Source: Rhodocaloribacter sp964552015 (GTDB lineage: Bacteria; Bacteroidota; Rhodothermia; Rhodothermales; ISCAR-4553). Taken from it: a DNA stretch of 22,148 nucleotides. A program made the position numbers and the translations under genes. Shown piece by piece: positions 1-7,679 of the stretch (position 1 is the first letter of the stretch; each line of letters opens with the position of its first letter). Where the stretch lies: the NCBI GenBank assembly GCA_964552015.1, contig CAZKFR010000055.1, positions 1 to 22,148 of the forward strand, written 5' to 3'. The notes under the pieces are model-generated. The model was given only the letters and a program-made list of their open reading frames with translations. It ran no database searches and was not told the origin of the DNA.

Positions 1-514
1 CCGGCGGCCGCGGTCGAGGCGTCGTAGGTTCCGCACCGATGCCGGTTCATGATAGGCCCGTGGCTATTTACCGTCGCATCTGTACCGGTCACGGTGCACT
101 AACAACCGTTTATGCCTTCCCGGGCGATTATACGATTTCGCTAGGCTATAATTAGAGAAGTCAGACTGGTTGAAACAGCGGGGATTGGTCCTCTCGTTGA
201 TTATGTTTGTTGTGACAGGTAATATGCGGGCTGCTCACGAGAGCGGTCTCTTGTAGACTCCCTCGTACTGCGACGCCTCGTCAGCTCCATGCGTGCGATA
301 CGGGACAATACGGTGTTCTCCGGCGATTCGGGTCTGAGGGTCCGGAATCGCTTCTGGTCCGTCCGGTTACAGCACCTGGGCAGAGGGGCATTCCCGTAGG
401 GGGTCACGGTCGTAGCCGAAGTGTATCCAGCAAGGCTTCGGTGATGACCATACAGGGTGCCTGGGTGCAGGCATTCCGGTAAACCGATCCTCCAATCACC
501 CATCGGAAGACGCC
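1..514 (+). other. Upstream region and long 5' leader of susC
   Basis: No convincing gene lies here. The stretch is visibly less G/C-biased than the coding DNA around it, and reading frames in it are short and lack a good start. A sigma70-like promoter is centred near 210, which would give susC an untranslated leader of roughly 280 nt. Two small hairpins are visible near the gene: CCGAAG (416-421) with CTTCGG (436-441), and TGCCTG (458-463) with CAGGCA (468-473) closing a GGTG loop about 40 nt before the start codon. A TATAAT hexamer at 147-152 lacks a recognisable -35 partner. No known riboswitch class was recognised. Confidence 0.55.
197..225 (+). promoter_or_regulatory. Sigma70-like promoter for susCD
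   Basis: TTGATT at 197-202 is followed after exactly 17 bp by TAATAT at 220-225. Transcription would start near 232. The -35 matches TTGACA at four positions and the -10 matches TATAAT at four. The same 17-bp spacing appears at other promoter candidates in this window. Confidence 0.5.
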
Positions 515-3500
515 ATGAGACGATCAGATCTCAAGAACACGAGCAAGTACCTCGGCCTGTGGCTGGTGCTCATGTTGCTGGCCCCGGCGCCGGTCCTGGC
601 GCAGCAGGGCAGTCTGCAGGGCCGCGTCACGGACGCTGAGACCAACGACGGCCTTCCCGGCGCCAACGTGCTGCTGGTCGACGTGCAAATGGGGACGGCC
701 ACCGACCTCGACGGTAACTATGTCATCCGGGAGGTGCCGCCCGGGACCTACACGGTGCGTTTCAGCTTCGTCGGGTACCGGACCCAGGAGCAGCAGGTTA
801 CCATCGGTACGAGCCCGGTGGAACTGAACGTGGCCCTGCAACCCGACTATACCGGGCTGGAAGAGGTGGTCGTGACCGGTATCGCCTCGTCGCGTTCGAA
901 GGCTACCGCCGACGTGTCCGTCGGCCGCATCGATGCCGAACAGTTGCAGGAGCTGAACGCCTACCAGGACGTCTCGCAGCTATTGACTGGCAAGGTGAAC
1001 GGTGTCAGTGTGCAACCTGCCTCGGGCAACGTGGCCGGCGGTATCCGCTTCGTGATGCGCTCGAGCACCGGCCTCAACGGCAACGGCCAGCCCGTCATCT
1101 ACGTCGACGGTGTCCGGATCGACAATGCCCAGGTGAACGGGTTCGGCGTCGGAGGGCAGGGCGTCTCGATGCTGGCCAACCTCAACCCGGAAGACATCGC
1201 GAGCATCGACATCCTCAAGGGACCGGCCGGAGCCGCTCTCTACGGCACCAGCGGCTCGAACGGGGTGGTCCTCATCACCACCAAACGGGGGCAGCTGGCT
1301 GCCGGGGCCGCCGTACCCTTCAGCGTAAACTATAAGGGCGTACTCGGGGTCAATGAACAGGCCGAAGAATACAATCCGTTCAATGCTGCCAACCCGGACA
1401 TCGCCAACGCATTTTTCCGCGAAGGCCTGATCAGCCAGCACTCGCTGAGCGCCTCGGGCGGCTCGCAGACCGTGCGTTTCTTCAGTTCGTACGACCGACG
1501 GCTCGAGAAAGGCCACCTGCGCAACAACAAGCAGGACCGCCAGAGCTTCCGGGCCAACTTCGAAGCCTTCCCTTCGAACAAGGTTACGCTCCGGGCCAAC
1601 GCGGCCTACACCTTGAACGAGGTCAACCGGCCGCAGAACGACAACAACATCTTCGGCTACCTGGGCAACACGCTGCTCTCGACCACGCCGTTCATCTTTA
1701 CCGACAGTGCGGCCATCGAAGCCATCGAGGATGTGCAACGCATCACGCGTTTCCTGGGGTCGGTCGAGGCCGAATACCGCCCCATCGACCGGCTCGTGTT
1801 GCGCGCCTCCGTGGGCCTCGATGCCACCGACCTCCGCAACGACAACAGTTTCCCCGCCAACTTCCGCTATTCCGGTATCATCAGCGGGGAACGCAACATT
1901 TTCAACCGGCGCAACGAGCAGTACACGTACGACTTCAACGCCCGGTACAGCTATGCCATCACGCCTTCCTTCCGTGCCACCACCATCGTGGGGACGCAGG
2001 CGTTCAACCAGATCAACCGGAACTCGTTTTTTACCAAGCAGAACTTCTCCACGGAACTGATTACGAACATCGGGGCCGGGGCGGACTTCATCGACGGGGA
2101 TGAAGGGTTCTTGCATACACGCGAGGCTGGCATCTACGGGCAGCAGGAATTGAATTACCAGGAGAAGCTGTTCGTAACGCTCGGCCTGCGGCGCGACTTT
2201 GCCAGCACGGTCGGGGATCGCGCCCCGTCGATCTGGTATCCGAAAGCCAGCCTGGCGCTCCGGGTGGACAACCTGACCGAGTTGCCGCGCCAGATCAGCT
2301 TCCTGAAGCTGCGGGCCGCCTACGGCGAAACCGGTCAGCTCCCCGGCCTGCTCGACGGGTCGTTCCTGCGCTGGCAGGCCGAACCCTCGGGCTACGGTGC
2401 CGGCGCGGTGACCAGCTTCATCGGCAACCCCGCCATCGAACCCGAGCGCGTGCGTGAGATCGAAGTCGGCATCGAGTCCGAGTTCTTCAACAACGTCGGG
2501 CTGGAACTGACCTACTACTTCCAGCAGGCCGAAAACTCGATCATCGACTTCAACAACGCCCCCTCGACCGGCCTGACGGCCAGCGCCGTGCCGTTCAACG
2601 TCGGCGAGTCCGAGGGATGGGGCTTCGAAGCCAGCCTGACGGCCGCGCCCGTGCGCACGCGCAACTTCGGCGTGGATTTCGCCGTGCTGTGGAACTACCA
2701 GAAGAACGAGGTCAAGGACCTGGGCGGCGCCCAGCCCATCTTCGACGGCTTCGACCTCAACGTCATCAAAGAGGGGCTGCCGCGCGATGCGTTCTACACC
2801 TGGTCCTCCCGGGCCACGTTCAACGAGGACGGCAGCTATGCCGGCCCCGAGCTGACGACCACCGACGAGGACGGCGACGGCCAGCCGGACCGTAAGTTCT
2901 TCGGGACGCCGTATCCGGAGCACAACGGCTCGTTCTCGCTCAACGTACGCTTCCTGAAGAATTTCACCGTTACGGCCCTGGCCGAGTGGTTCATTGGCAA
3001 CGAGGTCTTCAACAACACCCGGCTGTTCATGCGTCGCTTCGGGGCGCTGGCCGAGCGCAACATCGCGCTGGTGCAGGTCGGGCTGGTGGAGGATCCGTGC
3101 AGCGTCAACCTGTGCGATGCCGGCGGGAACCTGCGGCCCGAATTCCGGGACCGGAACGTGCAGGCCCTGCCCGTCGGTTCACCCGAGTACCGCGAGGCGG
3201 CCGAGACGGTGGCCCGCACCGAGTTTTCCGTGGGCGGTGTCGACGTCGACGGCAACTTCATCGAAGATGCCGACTTCCTCAAGCTGCGCGAGATCAGCAT
3301 CCGGTACGACTTCACGGACCTGCTGCGCAAGGCGAACCTGAGCCGGTACGTGCGTTCGGCCAGCTTCACGCTCTCGGCGCGCAACCTGTGGATGACCACG
3401 AAATACAGCGGGGCCGACCCCGAGGTCAACTTTGCGGGGGCGCGCAGCGCCAGCCGGGCGCAGGACTTCCTGACGCTGCCGCAGCCGCGCGTGCTCTACG

Positions 3501-3523
3501 GTACGCTGACCATCGGCCTCTGA
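515..3523 (+). CDS. susC: SusC/RagA-family TonB-dependent outer-membrane receptor
   Basis: 1002-residue protein of the SusC family, which forms the TonB-energised outer-membrane channel that imports oligomers (glycans or peptides) captured by a SusD lid. A signal peptide covers residues 1-29, with a hydrophobic core ending VLA before QQ. A CarboxypepD_reg-like beta domain (about 34-110) includes GRVTD and DLDGNYV. The TonB-box-like EEVVVTG lies at 116-122. The plug domain contains the family signature running NPEDIASIDILKGPAGAALY, followed by GTSGSNGVVLITTK. The rest is a 22-strand-type barrel. The start is ATG 515, with GGAAGA five bases upstream. susD follows 49 bp downstream, so the two are probably cotranscribed. 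The substrate cannot be told, because no glycoside hydrolase or peptidase gene is adjacent. The gene symbol is a family name rather than proof of starch uptake. Confidence 0.95.
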   Translation: MRRSDLKNTSKYLGLWLVLMLLAPAPVLAQQGSLQGRVTDAETNDGLPGANVLLVDVQMGTATDLDGNYVIREVPPGTYTVRFSFVGYRTQEQQVTIGTSPVELNVALQPDYTGLEEVVVTGIASSRSKATADVSVGRIDAEQLQELNAYQDVSQLLTGKVNGVSVQPASGNVAGGIRFVMRSSTGLNGNGQPVIYVDGVRIDNAQVNGFGVGGQGVSMLANLNPEDIASIDILKGPAGAALYGTSGSNGVVLITTKRGQLAAGAAVPFSVNYKGVLGVNEQAEEYNPFNAANPDIANAFFREGLISQHSLSASGGSQTVRFFSSYDRRLEKGHLRNNKQDRQSFRANFEAFPSNKVTLRANAAYTLNEVNRPQNDNNIFGYLGNTLLSTTPFIFTDSAAIEAIEDVQRITRFLGSVEAEYRPIDRLVLRASVGLDATDLRNDNSFPANFRYSGIISGERNIFNRRNEQYTYDFNARYSYAITPSFRATTIVGTQAFNQINRNSFFTKQNFSTELITNIGAGADFIDGDEGFLHTREAGIYGQQELNYQEKLFVTLGLRRDFASTVGDRAPSIWYPKASLALRVDNLTELPRQISFLKLRAAYGETGQLPGLLDGSFLRWQAEPSGYGAGAVTSFIGNPAIEPERVREIEVGIESEFFNNVGLELTYYFQQAENSIIDFNNAPSTGLTASAVPFNVGESEGWGFEASLTAAPVRTRNFGVDFAVLWNYQKNEVKDLGGAQPIFDGFDLNVIKEGLPRDAFYTWSSRATFNEDGSYAGPELTTTDEDGDGQPDRKFFGTPYPEHNGSFSLNVRFLKNFTVTALAEWFIGNEVFNNTRLFMRRFGALAERNIALVQVGLVEDPCSVNLCDAGGNLRPEFRDRNVQALPVGSPEYREAAETVARTEFSVGGVDVDGNFIEDADFLKLREISIRYDFTDLLRKANLSRYVRSASFTLSARNLWMTTKYSGADPEVNFAGARSASRAQDFLTLPQPRVLYGTLTIGL

Positions 3524-3572
3524 GCCGTTGCGTGTCTTTCCTAGCGAACGATCAAGCTTGAGGCATAGAACG

Positions 3573-4793
3573 ATGAAACGATCCTATCTCCTGTCGGCGA
3601 TGCTTTTGCTGCTGGGGTTCATGACCGCCTGCGACAGCTTCGTCGAAGACGTGGATGATCCCATCGACAGCATCAACGACGACCAGCTGACGACCGAATC
3701 CCAGGTGCCCTTCCTGATCAAGGGCATCCAGTCCCGCTTCTCGACCACGTACGACCGGCTGGCCGTGCATGCCGGCGGCCTCTCGGACGAGCTGTTCTTC
3801 GACCAGCGGGTGCCCAACGCCACCTTCCCCACGTTCCAGGAGTTCGACGAGGGGAACATCACGCTGGCGAACAACTCGAACGACGGGGTCTACAACGACC
3901 TGGGCGAGTTGCGCTTCTTCGCGGACAACCTGCTCACCCGCATCGCACAGATTCAGTTCGAGGATGCCGACCTGCAGCGCGAGGCGCAGTTCATCGGCAA
4001 CTTCTACGGCGGGGTGGCCCGTTACTTCTATGCGGCCTACTACGGGCTGAACCCGCGTGAGGGCGGAGGGGTCATCTCCGAGGATCCGGACAATCCGGGC
4101 CCCTTCATCCCGTCGGCCCAGATGTACGGCCTGGCGCTGGAGAAGCTCGAAGCGGCCCGGAACTTCGCCGACGATTACCACACCCGGGTGATCAACACGC
4201 TCATTGCCCGCATCCATCTGTTGCAGGGCAACTTCAGCCAGGCCCGGGCGGCGGCCCAGCAGGGCCTGCAGGAGGGGGACGAGCCCTTCCTGACGCTCTT
4301 CAGCACGGACAACACCAACTACTGGTGGAGCCAGGCCGGGCCCGGCCGCACCCAGTGGGTGGTCGACTTCCGCTTCAAGGGCTACGTCGACGCCGATCCG
4401 GCCGAGGCGGCCCGTATCCAGCTGGAGGCCATTCAGGGCAATGACGACCCGCCGACGACGTTCTACCGCCAGGCCCGGTACACCGAGCGCGAGACGCCGC
4501 TGCCGTTTACCACCTGGCAGGAGAACGCGCTGATGCTGGCCGAACTGGACCTGCGCGACGGCGATGCCGCCTCGGCGCTGACCCGCATCAACGCGGTGCG
4601 GGCCAGCCACGGCCTCGAGCCGCTGGCTTCGGCGGACATGGAGGTGCTCATCCTGGAGCGTGAAAAAGAGCTCTTCACGATGGGTCTGCGCCTGCTTGAT
4701 CAGCGCCGCTTCGACCGCTGGCATCTCGGCCCGGATACCTGGCAGTACTTCCCCATCACTCAGAACGAACGAAACATCAACCCGAACTTCTGA
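3573..4793 (+). CDS. susD: SusD/RagB-family outer-membrane lipoprotein
   Basis: 406-residue surface lipoprotein, the substrate-binding lid expected to sit on the SusC channel encoded just upstream. The start is taken at ATG 3573 rather than the in-frame TTG at 3528. From 3573 the protein opens with MKRS, a hydrophobic stretch and a lipobox ending FMTAC, then the acidic DSFVEDVDD segment common after lipidated cysteines, and GAGG lies about 9 nt upstream. The C-terminal part has the typical SusD segment: LTRINAVRASHGLEPL, then VLILEREKELFTMGLRLLDQ and RRFDRWH. Many family members have about 500 residues, so this one is short. It is followed by a clear terminator, so susCD is a two-gene unit. 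Confidence 0.9.
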   Translation: MKRSYLLSAMLLLLGFMTACDSFVEDVDDPIDSINDDQLTTESQVPFLIKGIQSRFSTTYDRLAVHAGGLSDELFFDQRVPNATFPTFQEFDEGNITLANNSNDGVYNDLGELRFFADNLLTRIAQIQFEDADLQREAQFIGNFYGGVARYFYAAYYGLNPREGGGVISEDPDNPGPFIPSAQMYGLALEKLEAARNFADDYHTRVINTLIARIHLLQGNFSQARAAAQQGLQEGDEPFLTLFSTDNTNYWWSQAGPGRTQWVVDFRFKGYVDADPAEAARIQLEAIQGNDDPPTTFYRQARYTERETPLPFTTWQENALMLAELDLRDGDAASALTRINAVRASHGLEPLASADMEVLILEREKELFTMGLRLLDQRRFDRWHLGPDTWQYFPITQNERNINPNF

Positions 4794-4810
4794 GCGGGTT
4801 CGGGTCGTTC

Positions 4811-4853
4811 CGGCGGGGTCGCTCCGGTGCGAGGGCGGCCCCGCCGTTTTTTT
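4811..4853 (+). terminator. Rho-independent terminator after susD
   Basis: An 8-bp perfect stem, CGGCGGGG (4811-4818) with CCCCGCCG (4839-4846), is followed at once by seven T (4847-4853). It lies 18 nt past the susD stop and precedes the next gene's promoter candidate. Confidence 0.85.
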
Positions 4854-4872
4854 AGGGTACCGCCACAGGGTC

Positions 4873-4901
4873 TTGCCGTTCCTGGGTCGGGGTTGCATCT
4901 T
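4873..4901 (+). promoter_or_regulatory. Candidate promoter for the GWxTD-protein unit
   Basis: TTGCCG (4873-4878), a 17-bp spacer, then CATCTT (4896-4901). The position is sensible, between the susD terminator and the next start codon at 4953. The -10 is weak, but it resembles the TATCTT in front of add, which has the same TTGCC-type -35. Confidence 0.35.
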
Positions 4902-4952
4902 GCTGTGAACCAGGGCGTTGGAAGAAGGGAGAAGGTGCCCGGAGACAACGGT

Positions 4953-7151
4953 ATGCGAGGCAGGAGGACGATCGTGTGGATCGGGCTTGCGGCGGTGCTG
5001 GCGAGCACGCCGGTGGTGGCGCAGGACGACGAGGCCGCGCTGGCGGCGTCGTTCCGGGCCGGACGGGCGGCCTATGAGGACGGCAACCTGGCGGCGGCCC
5101 GCCGGTGGCTCGGTGGGGTGTGGAGCGCCGACCCGGCCTTCCGCACCGGCAGGGACGGCGCCGTGGCCTACTGGCTGGGCGCCACGGCATGGGCCGCCGG
5201 GGATACCCTGACGGCGCTGCGGGTCTGGCGCGACGGGCTGGCAGCACTCGACGACGCCGGCACCTTCGACGTGCGCACGGCCGATGCCTTCATCCGGCAC
5301 GTCTTTGCCGGCGGTCACCACGCGGACTACCCGCTCGCAGCGGCCGCCTACCTGCGTCTCCTGGCCGGTGCCGGCCATCCCGGCCTTGACGGGGAAGAGG
5401 TCTCCCTGATCGGGGCCCACCTCCGCGAACTGGCCCTCGTCCTGCCGCCGGACCTCCGGCGAGAAACCGGCCTGGCGGCGCTACCGGAACAGGGTCCGGT
5501 GCGGCTCGCACCCGGAGCCGCCGATCGGCTCGTCGCCTGGTGGCGCAGCCAGGATACGGCCCCGGCCACACGCAACAACGAACGCCTCGAAGAACATCTC
5601 GAACGCGTCGCCTACGCCCGCCGCCACTACCGTCACGGCGACGGCTTCGACGACCGCGGCCTCCTGTACATCCGCCTGGGCAAGCCCTCCCATGTCACCC
5701 GCGTCCAGTTCGACCGGACGCGCCTCCGCCAGAAGGTCATTGACCGTAACCTGACGCTGCACCTCTCTGACTTTCCGGAAAACGAGTTCTGGGTCTATGA
5801 GCACGTCGATCGGGAAGCCCAGTACGTCTTTTATAGATCTCCTCAGAAGTTCGAACTGGGAGAAGTGCAGGACCTGGTGCCCCGGACGCTCCGGACCGGC
5901 ATCGGCCCAAGCGAGCGCGGTAAGGCCCGGGCACGTGCCGTCGTCCGTGTGCTCGAGGAAATTTATGGCCAGCTTTCCCTGTATCATCCGGCCTATGCCA
6001 CGCGGTATCAGGACGTGGCTGCCTTCGCCAGCCTGCTCGACGAGGAAGAGGTGGCGGCCGAAACGGCCCGGCAGATGCAGGTTCTCGCAGGGAACCGGCT
6101 GCCGGTCGACGTGGAGGCCTTGAGCGACGTCGGTCTGCCCGGCGGGACGTTTTCTCCCGACCGGCCCGACCTGTTCGTCCAGCACATCCTCAGCGCGGGG
6201 CACGTGGCGGATGAAGCCGATGCCATCGACCGGCAGGCGTGGGTGCCGCAGGTCTACTCCAACACGTTCGACGAGGTGGAGGCCCTGCCGTCGTTCCTCC
6301 GGGTAGCTCGATTTCTGGAGGCGGATGGGACCACGCGCACGGAGGTCTACTGGGCACCGGCCGACGGGGCGCTCTACCCGGGCAAGGCCGGACGCCGGAA
6401 GCTGAAGCGTGCGGGCTTTCTGGCGCCGTACGATTTCCTGGTCGTGGCCAGCCTGGTGCAGAAGACGGATGCCTACGTGGAGCGGGCCGTGCATCACCAC
6501 CGGCACCTGGTGCGCGATGTGGAAGAAGGAGAAGGCTGGTCGCCCCGGCAGTACGTCGTGCGCGGCGATACCGGGCTGTATCACCTGGCCCTGCAGTGGG
6601 ATCAGTACGCCGTCCGGGTGCTGGACGGCCGACCGGTGGTGATGGGCCCCTGGGTGAAGGCGACCACGTTCCGCATCGACTCGCTCCGGGCGCTGCGTTC
6701 GGACGGGCGCACCCTGGAGATGAGCGACCTCAAGCCGCTCCTGGCCCGCGACGGGGGGGAGGCGCTCCTGGCTCCGGATGCCCCCGACCACGCCGAGCCC
6801 TACCCGTTCGCGGTCATCACGCCGGAGGTGAACCTGGCGCTCTACTTCGAGATCTACCATCTGGCCTTCGGCGCCGACGACCGGGCGCACTACCGCGTCG
6901 AGTACGAGTTAGCCCGCCGGGAGCCCACCGGCGGCCTGCTGCGTTTTCTGGGCGGTCGGGACGAGGCGCGCACGACGTCGCGGTATGCGGGGTCGAGCGC
7001 GGGTCGGATGGCGCGGGAGTTGATCGTGCTGGACCTGAGCCAGTGGGAGGGGAGCGGCGAACTGGAGGTGCACGTGCGCGTCACGGACGAGACGACCGGT
7101 CAGACGACCGAACGATCGCTGCGCTTTACCCTGCAACGCCGGGCCGGGTGA
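4953..7151 (+). CDS. Secreted GWxTD-domain-like protein
   Basis: 732-residue protein with a signal peptide at 1-24 (MRGRRTIV, hydrophobic core, PVVAQ). The frame is open upstream to 4827, but that start would lie inside the susD terminator. ATG 4953 gives the signal peptide and has GGAGA seven bases upstream. Residues 30-180 look helical and TPR-like (FRAGRAAYEDGNLAAARRWL, YWLGATAWAAGDTLTALRVW). Around 215-275 is a segment resembling the GWxTD family: LERVAYARRHY, then GFDDRGLLYIRLGKPSHV, then ENEFWVY. The name-giving motif is degenerate here, with W replaced by F and T by D. The C-terminal part is beta-rich. GWxTD proteins are common in Bacteroidota relatives and have no settled function. 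An MGMT-like gene follows after 26 bp. The family call is from recalled motifs. Confidence 0.65.
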   Translation: MRGRRTIVWIGLAAVLASTPVVAQDDEAALAASFRAGRAAYEDGNLAAARRWLGGVWSADPAFRTGRDGAVAYWLGATAWAAGDTLTALRVWRDGLAALDDAGTFDVRTADAFIRHVFAGGHHADYPLAAAAYLRLLAGAGHPGLDGEEVSLIGAHLRELALVLPPDLRRETGLAALPEQGPVRLAPGAADRLVAWWRSQDTAPATRNNERLEEHLERVAYARRHYRHGDGFDDRGLLYIRLGKPSHVTRVQFDRTRLRQKVIDRNLTLHLSDFPENEFWVYEHVDREAQYVFYRSPQKFELGEVQDLVPRTLRTGIGPSERGKARARAVVRVLEEIYGQLSLYHPAYATRYQDVAAFASLLDEEEVAAETARQMQVLAGNRLPVDVEALSDVGLPGGTFSPDRPDLFVQHILSAGHVADEADAIDRQAWVPQVYSNTFDEVEALPSFLRVARFLEADGTTRTEVYWAPADGALYPGKAGRRKLKRAGFLAPYDFLVVASLVQKTDAYVERAVHHHRHLVRDVEEGEGWSPRQYVVRGDTGLYHLALQWDQYAVRVLDGRPVVMGPWVKATTFRIDSLRALRSDGRTLEMSDLKPLLARDGGEALLAPDAPDHAEPYPFAVITPEVNLALYFEIYHLAFGADDRAHYRVEYELARREPTGGLLRFLGGRDEARTTSRYAGSSAGRMARELIVLDLSQWEGSGELEVHVRVTDETTGQTTERSLRFTLQRRAG

Positions 7152-7177
7152 GCCTTCCTCCACGCGAACAAGAAACG

Positions 7178-7534
7178 ATGGGACAAAACGGATCCGGAGA
7201 GGACTTTTTTCACCGGGTGTGGGCGGTGGTCGAACGGATCCCGGAGGGTTGTGTGACGACGTACGGGCACATTGCGGCGTTTCTGGGTGCCCGGAGCGCG
7301 GCGCGGACGGTGGGGTGGGCGTTGAAGGCGGCGGCGGGAACGGCGTTGCCCTGTCATCGGGTGGTCAACCGTTTGGGTGCGCTTACGGGGCGCATGCACT
7401 TCGGCAGTCCCCACATCATGGAAGACCTGCTCCGCAACGAAGGGATCACGTTTACCGAGGACGGCCGGGTCGATCTCGAAAAGCACCTCTGGGACCCGGC
7501 CAGACCTGAAGACATCACCTCTGAAATGCGATAA
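7178..7534 (+). CDS. Small MGMT/alkyltransferase-like DNA-binding protein
   Basis: 118-residue protein consisting only of the C-terminal, DNA-binding half of O6-methylguanine-DNA methyltransferases. Visible marks are FFHRVWAVVERIPEGCVTTY, the helix-turn-helix segment AARTVGWALKA with its arginine finger, and LPCHRVVNRLGALTG. Cys59 sits in PCHRV, where true methyltransferases carry the alkyl acceptor. Short alkyltransferase-like (ATL) proteins normally have Trp or Ala there. The C-terminus (MHFGSPHIMEDLLRNEGI) resembles short Bacteroidota ATL-like proteins rather than full-length Ada/Ogt. It could therefore be an active mini-methyltransferase, or a lesion-binding protein that hands damage to nucleotide excision repair. 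The gene lies 26 bp after the GWxTD gene and is probably cotranscribed. A start at 7178 gives a protein of the expected length, although its SD is weak. Confidence 0.85.
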   Translation: MGQNGSGEDFFHRVWAVVERIPEGCVTTYGHIAAFLGARSAARTVGWALKAAAGTALPCHRVVNRLGALTGRMHFGSPHIMEDLLRNEGITFTEDGRVDLEKHLWDPARPEDITSEMR

Positions 7535-7573
7535 CGGGGACCCGCGTGTCCCCACCATGACACGGGTCCCCGT
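7534..7573. terminator. Strong hairpin between convergent genes
   Basis: A 10-bp perfect stem, ACGGGGACCC (7534-7543) with GGGTCCCCGT (7564-7573), is extended by GTGT/ACAC past a 2-nt bulge. It begins on the last base of the MGMT-like stop codon. No T-run follows on either strand, so a terminator role rests on the stem and the convergent position. A second small hairpin (7614-7634, CGCTTTT with AAAAGCG) and an eight-T run (7651-7658) lie in the same AT-rich gap before aroA ends. Confidence 0.5.
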
Positions 7574-7679
7574 CTCGCCAGAATTGCGTGTGAGAGGTGT
7601 CTGTACCTATATGCGCTTTTTTTTCGGAAAAGCGATCACACCGGAGCAAATTTTTTTTCGAGGGGGTGTTCGGGAGGTG

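Noticed and set aside
1..27. Possible C-terminal tail of an upstream gene ending at TAG 25-27
   Set aside because: Eight G/C-ending codons before a stop are suggestive, but the stretch is far too short to support a gene call.
147..152. Perfect TATAAT hexamer as the susC promoter -10
   Set aside because: No -35-like hexamer lies 16-18 bp upstream; the TTGATT-N17-TAATAT pair at 197-225 is better.
980..2923. Minus-strand open frame of 647 codons opposite susC
   Set aside because: Antisense shadow of a well-supported SusC gene; its translation is low-complexity and rich in Val, Gly, Arg and Asp, without motifs.
3528..3572. TTG at 3528 as the susD start
   Set aside because: It would add 15 residues before a textbook lipoprotein signal. 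ATG 3573 gives the lipobox at the right distance and has a better ribosome-binding site.
4827..4952. Extended start of the GWxTD-like protein at 4827
   Set aside because: The extension begins inside the susD terminator hairpin and would bury the signal peptide that starts at 4953.
7614..7658. Hairpin CGCTTTT/AAAAGCG plus an eight-T run as a classical terminator
   Set aside because: The T-run is 16 nt beyond the stem on the plus strand and becomes an A-run on the aroA strand, so it does not fit an intrinsic terminator in either direction.
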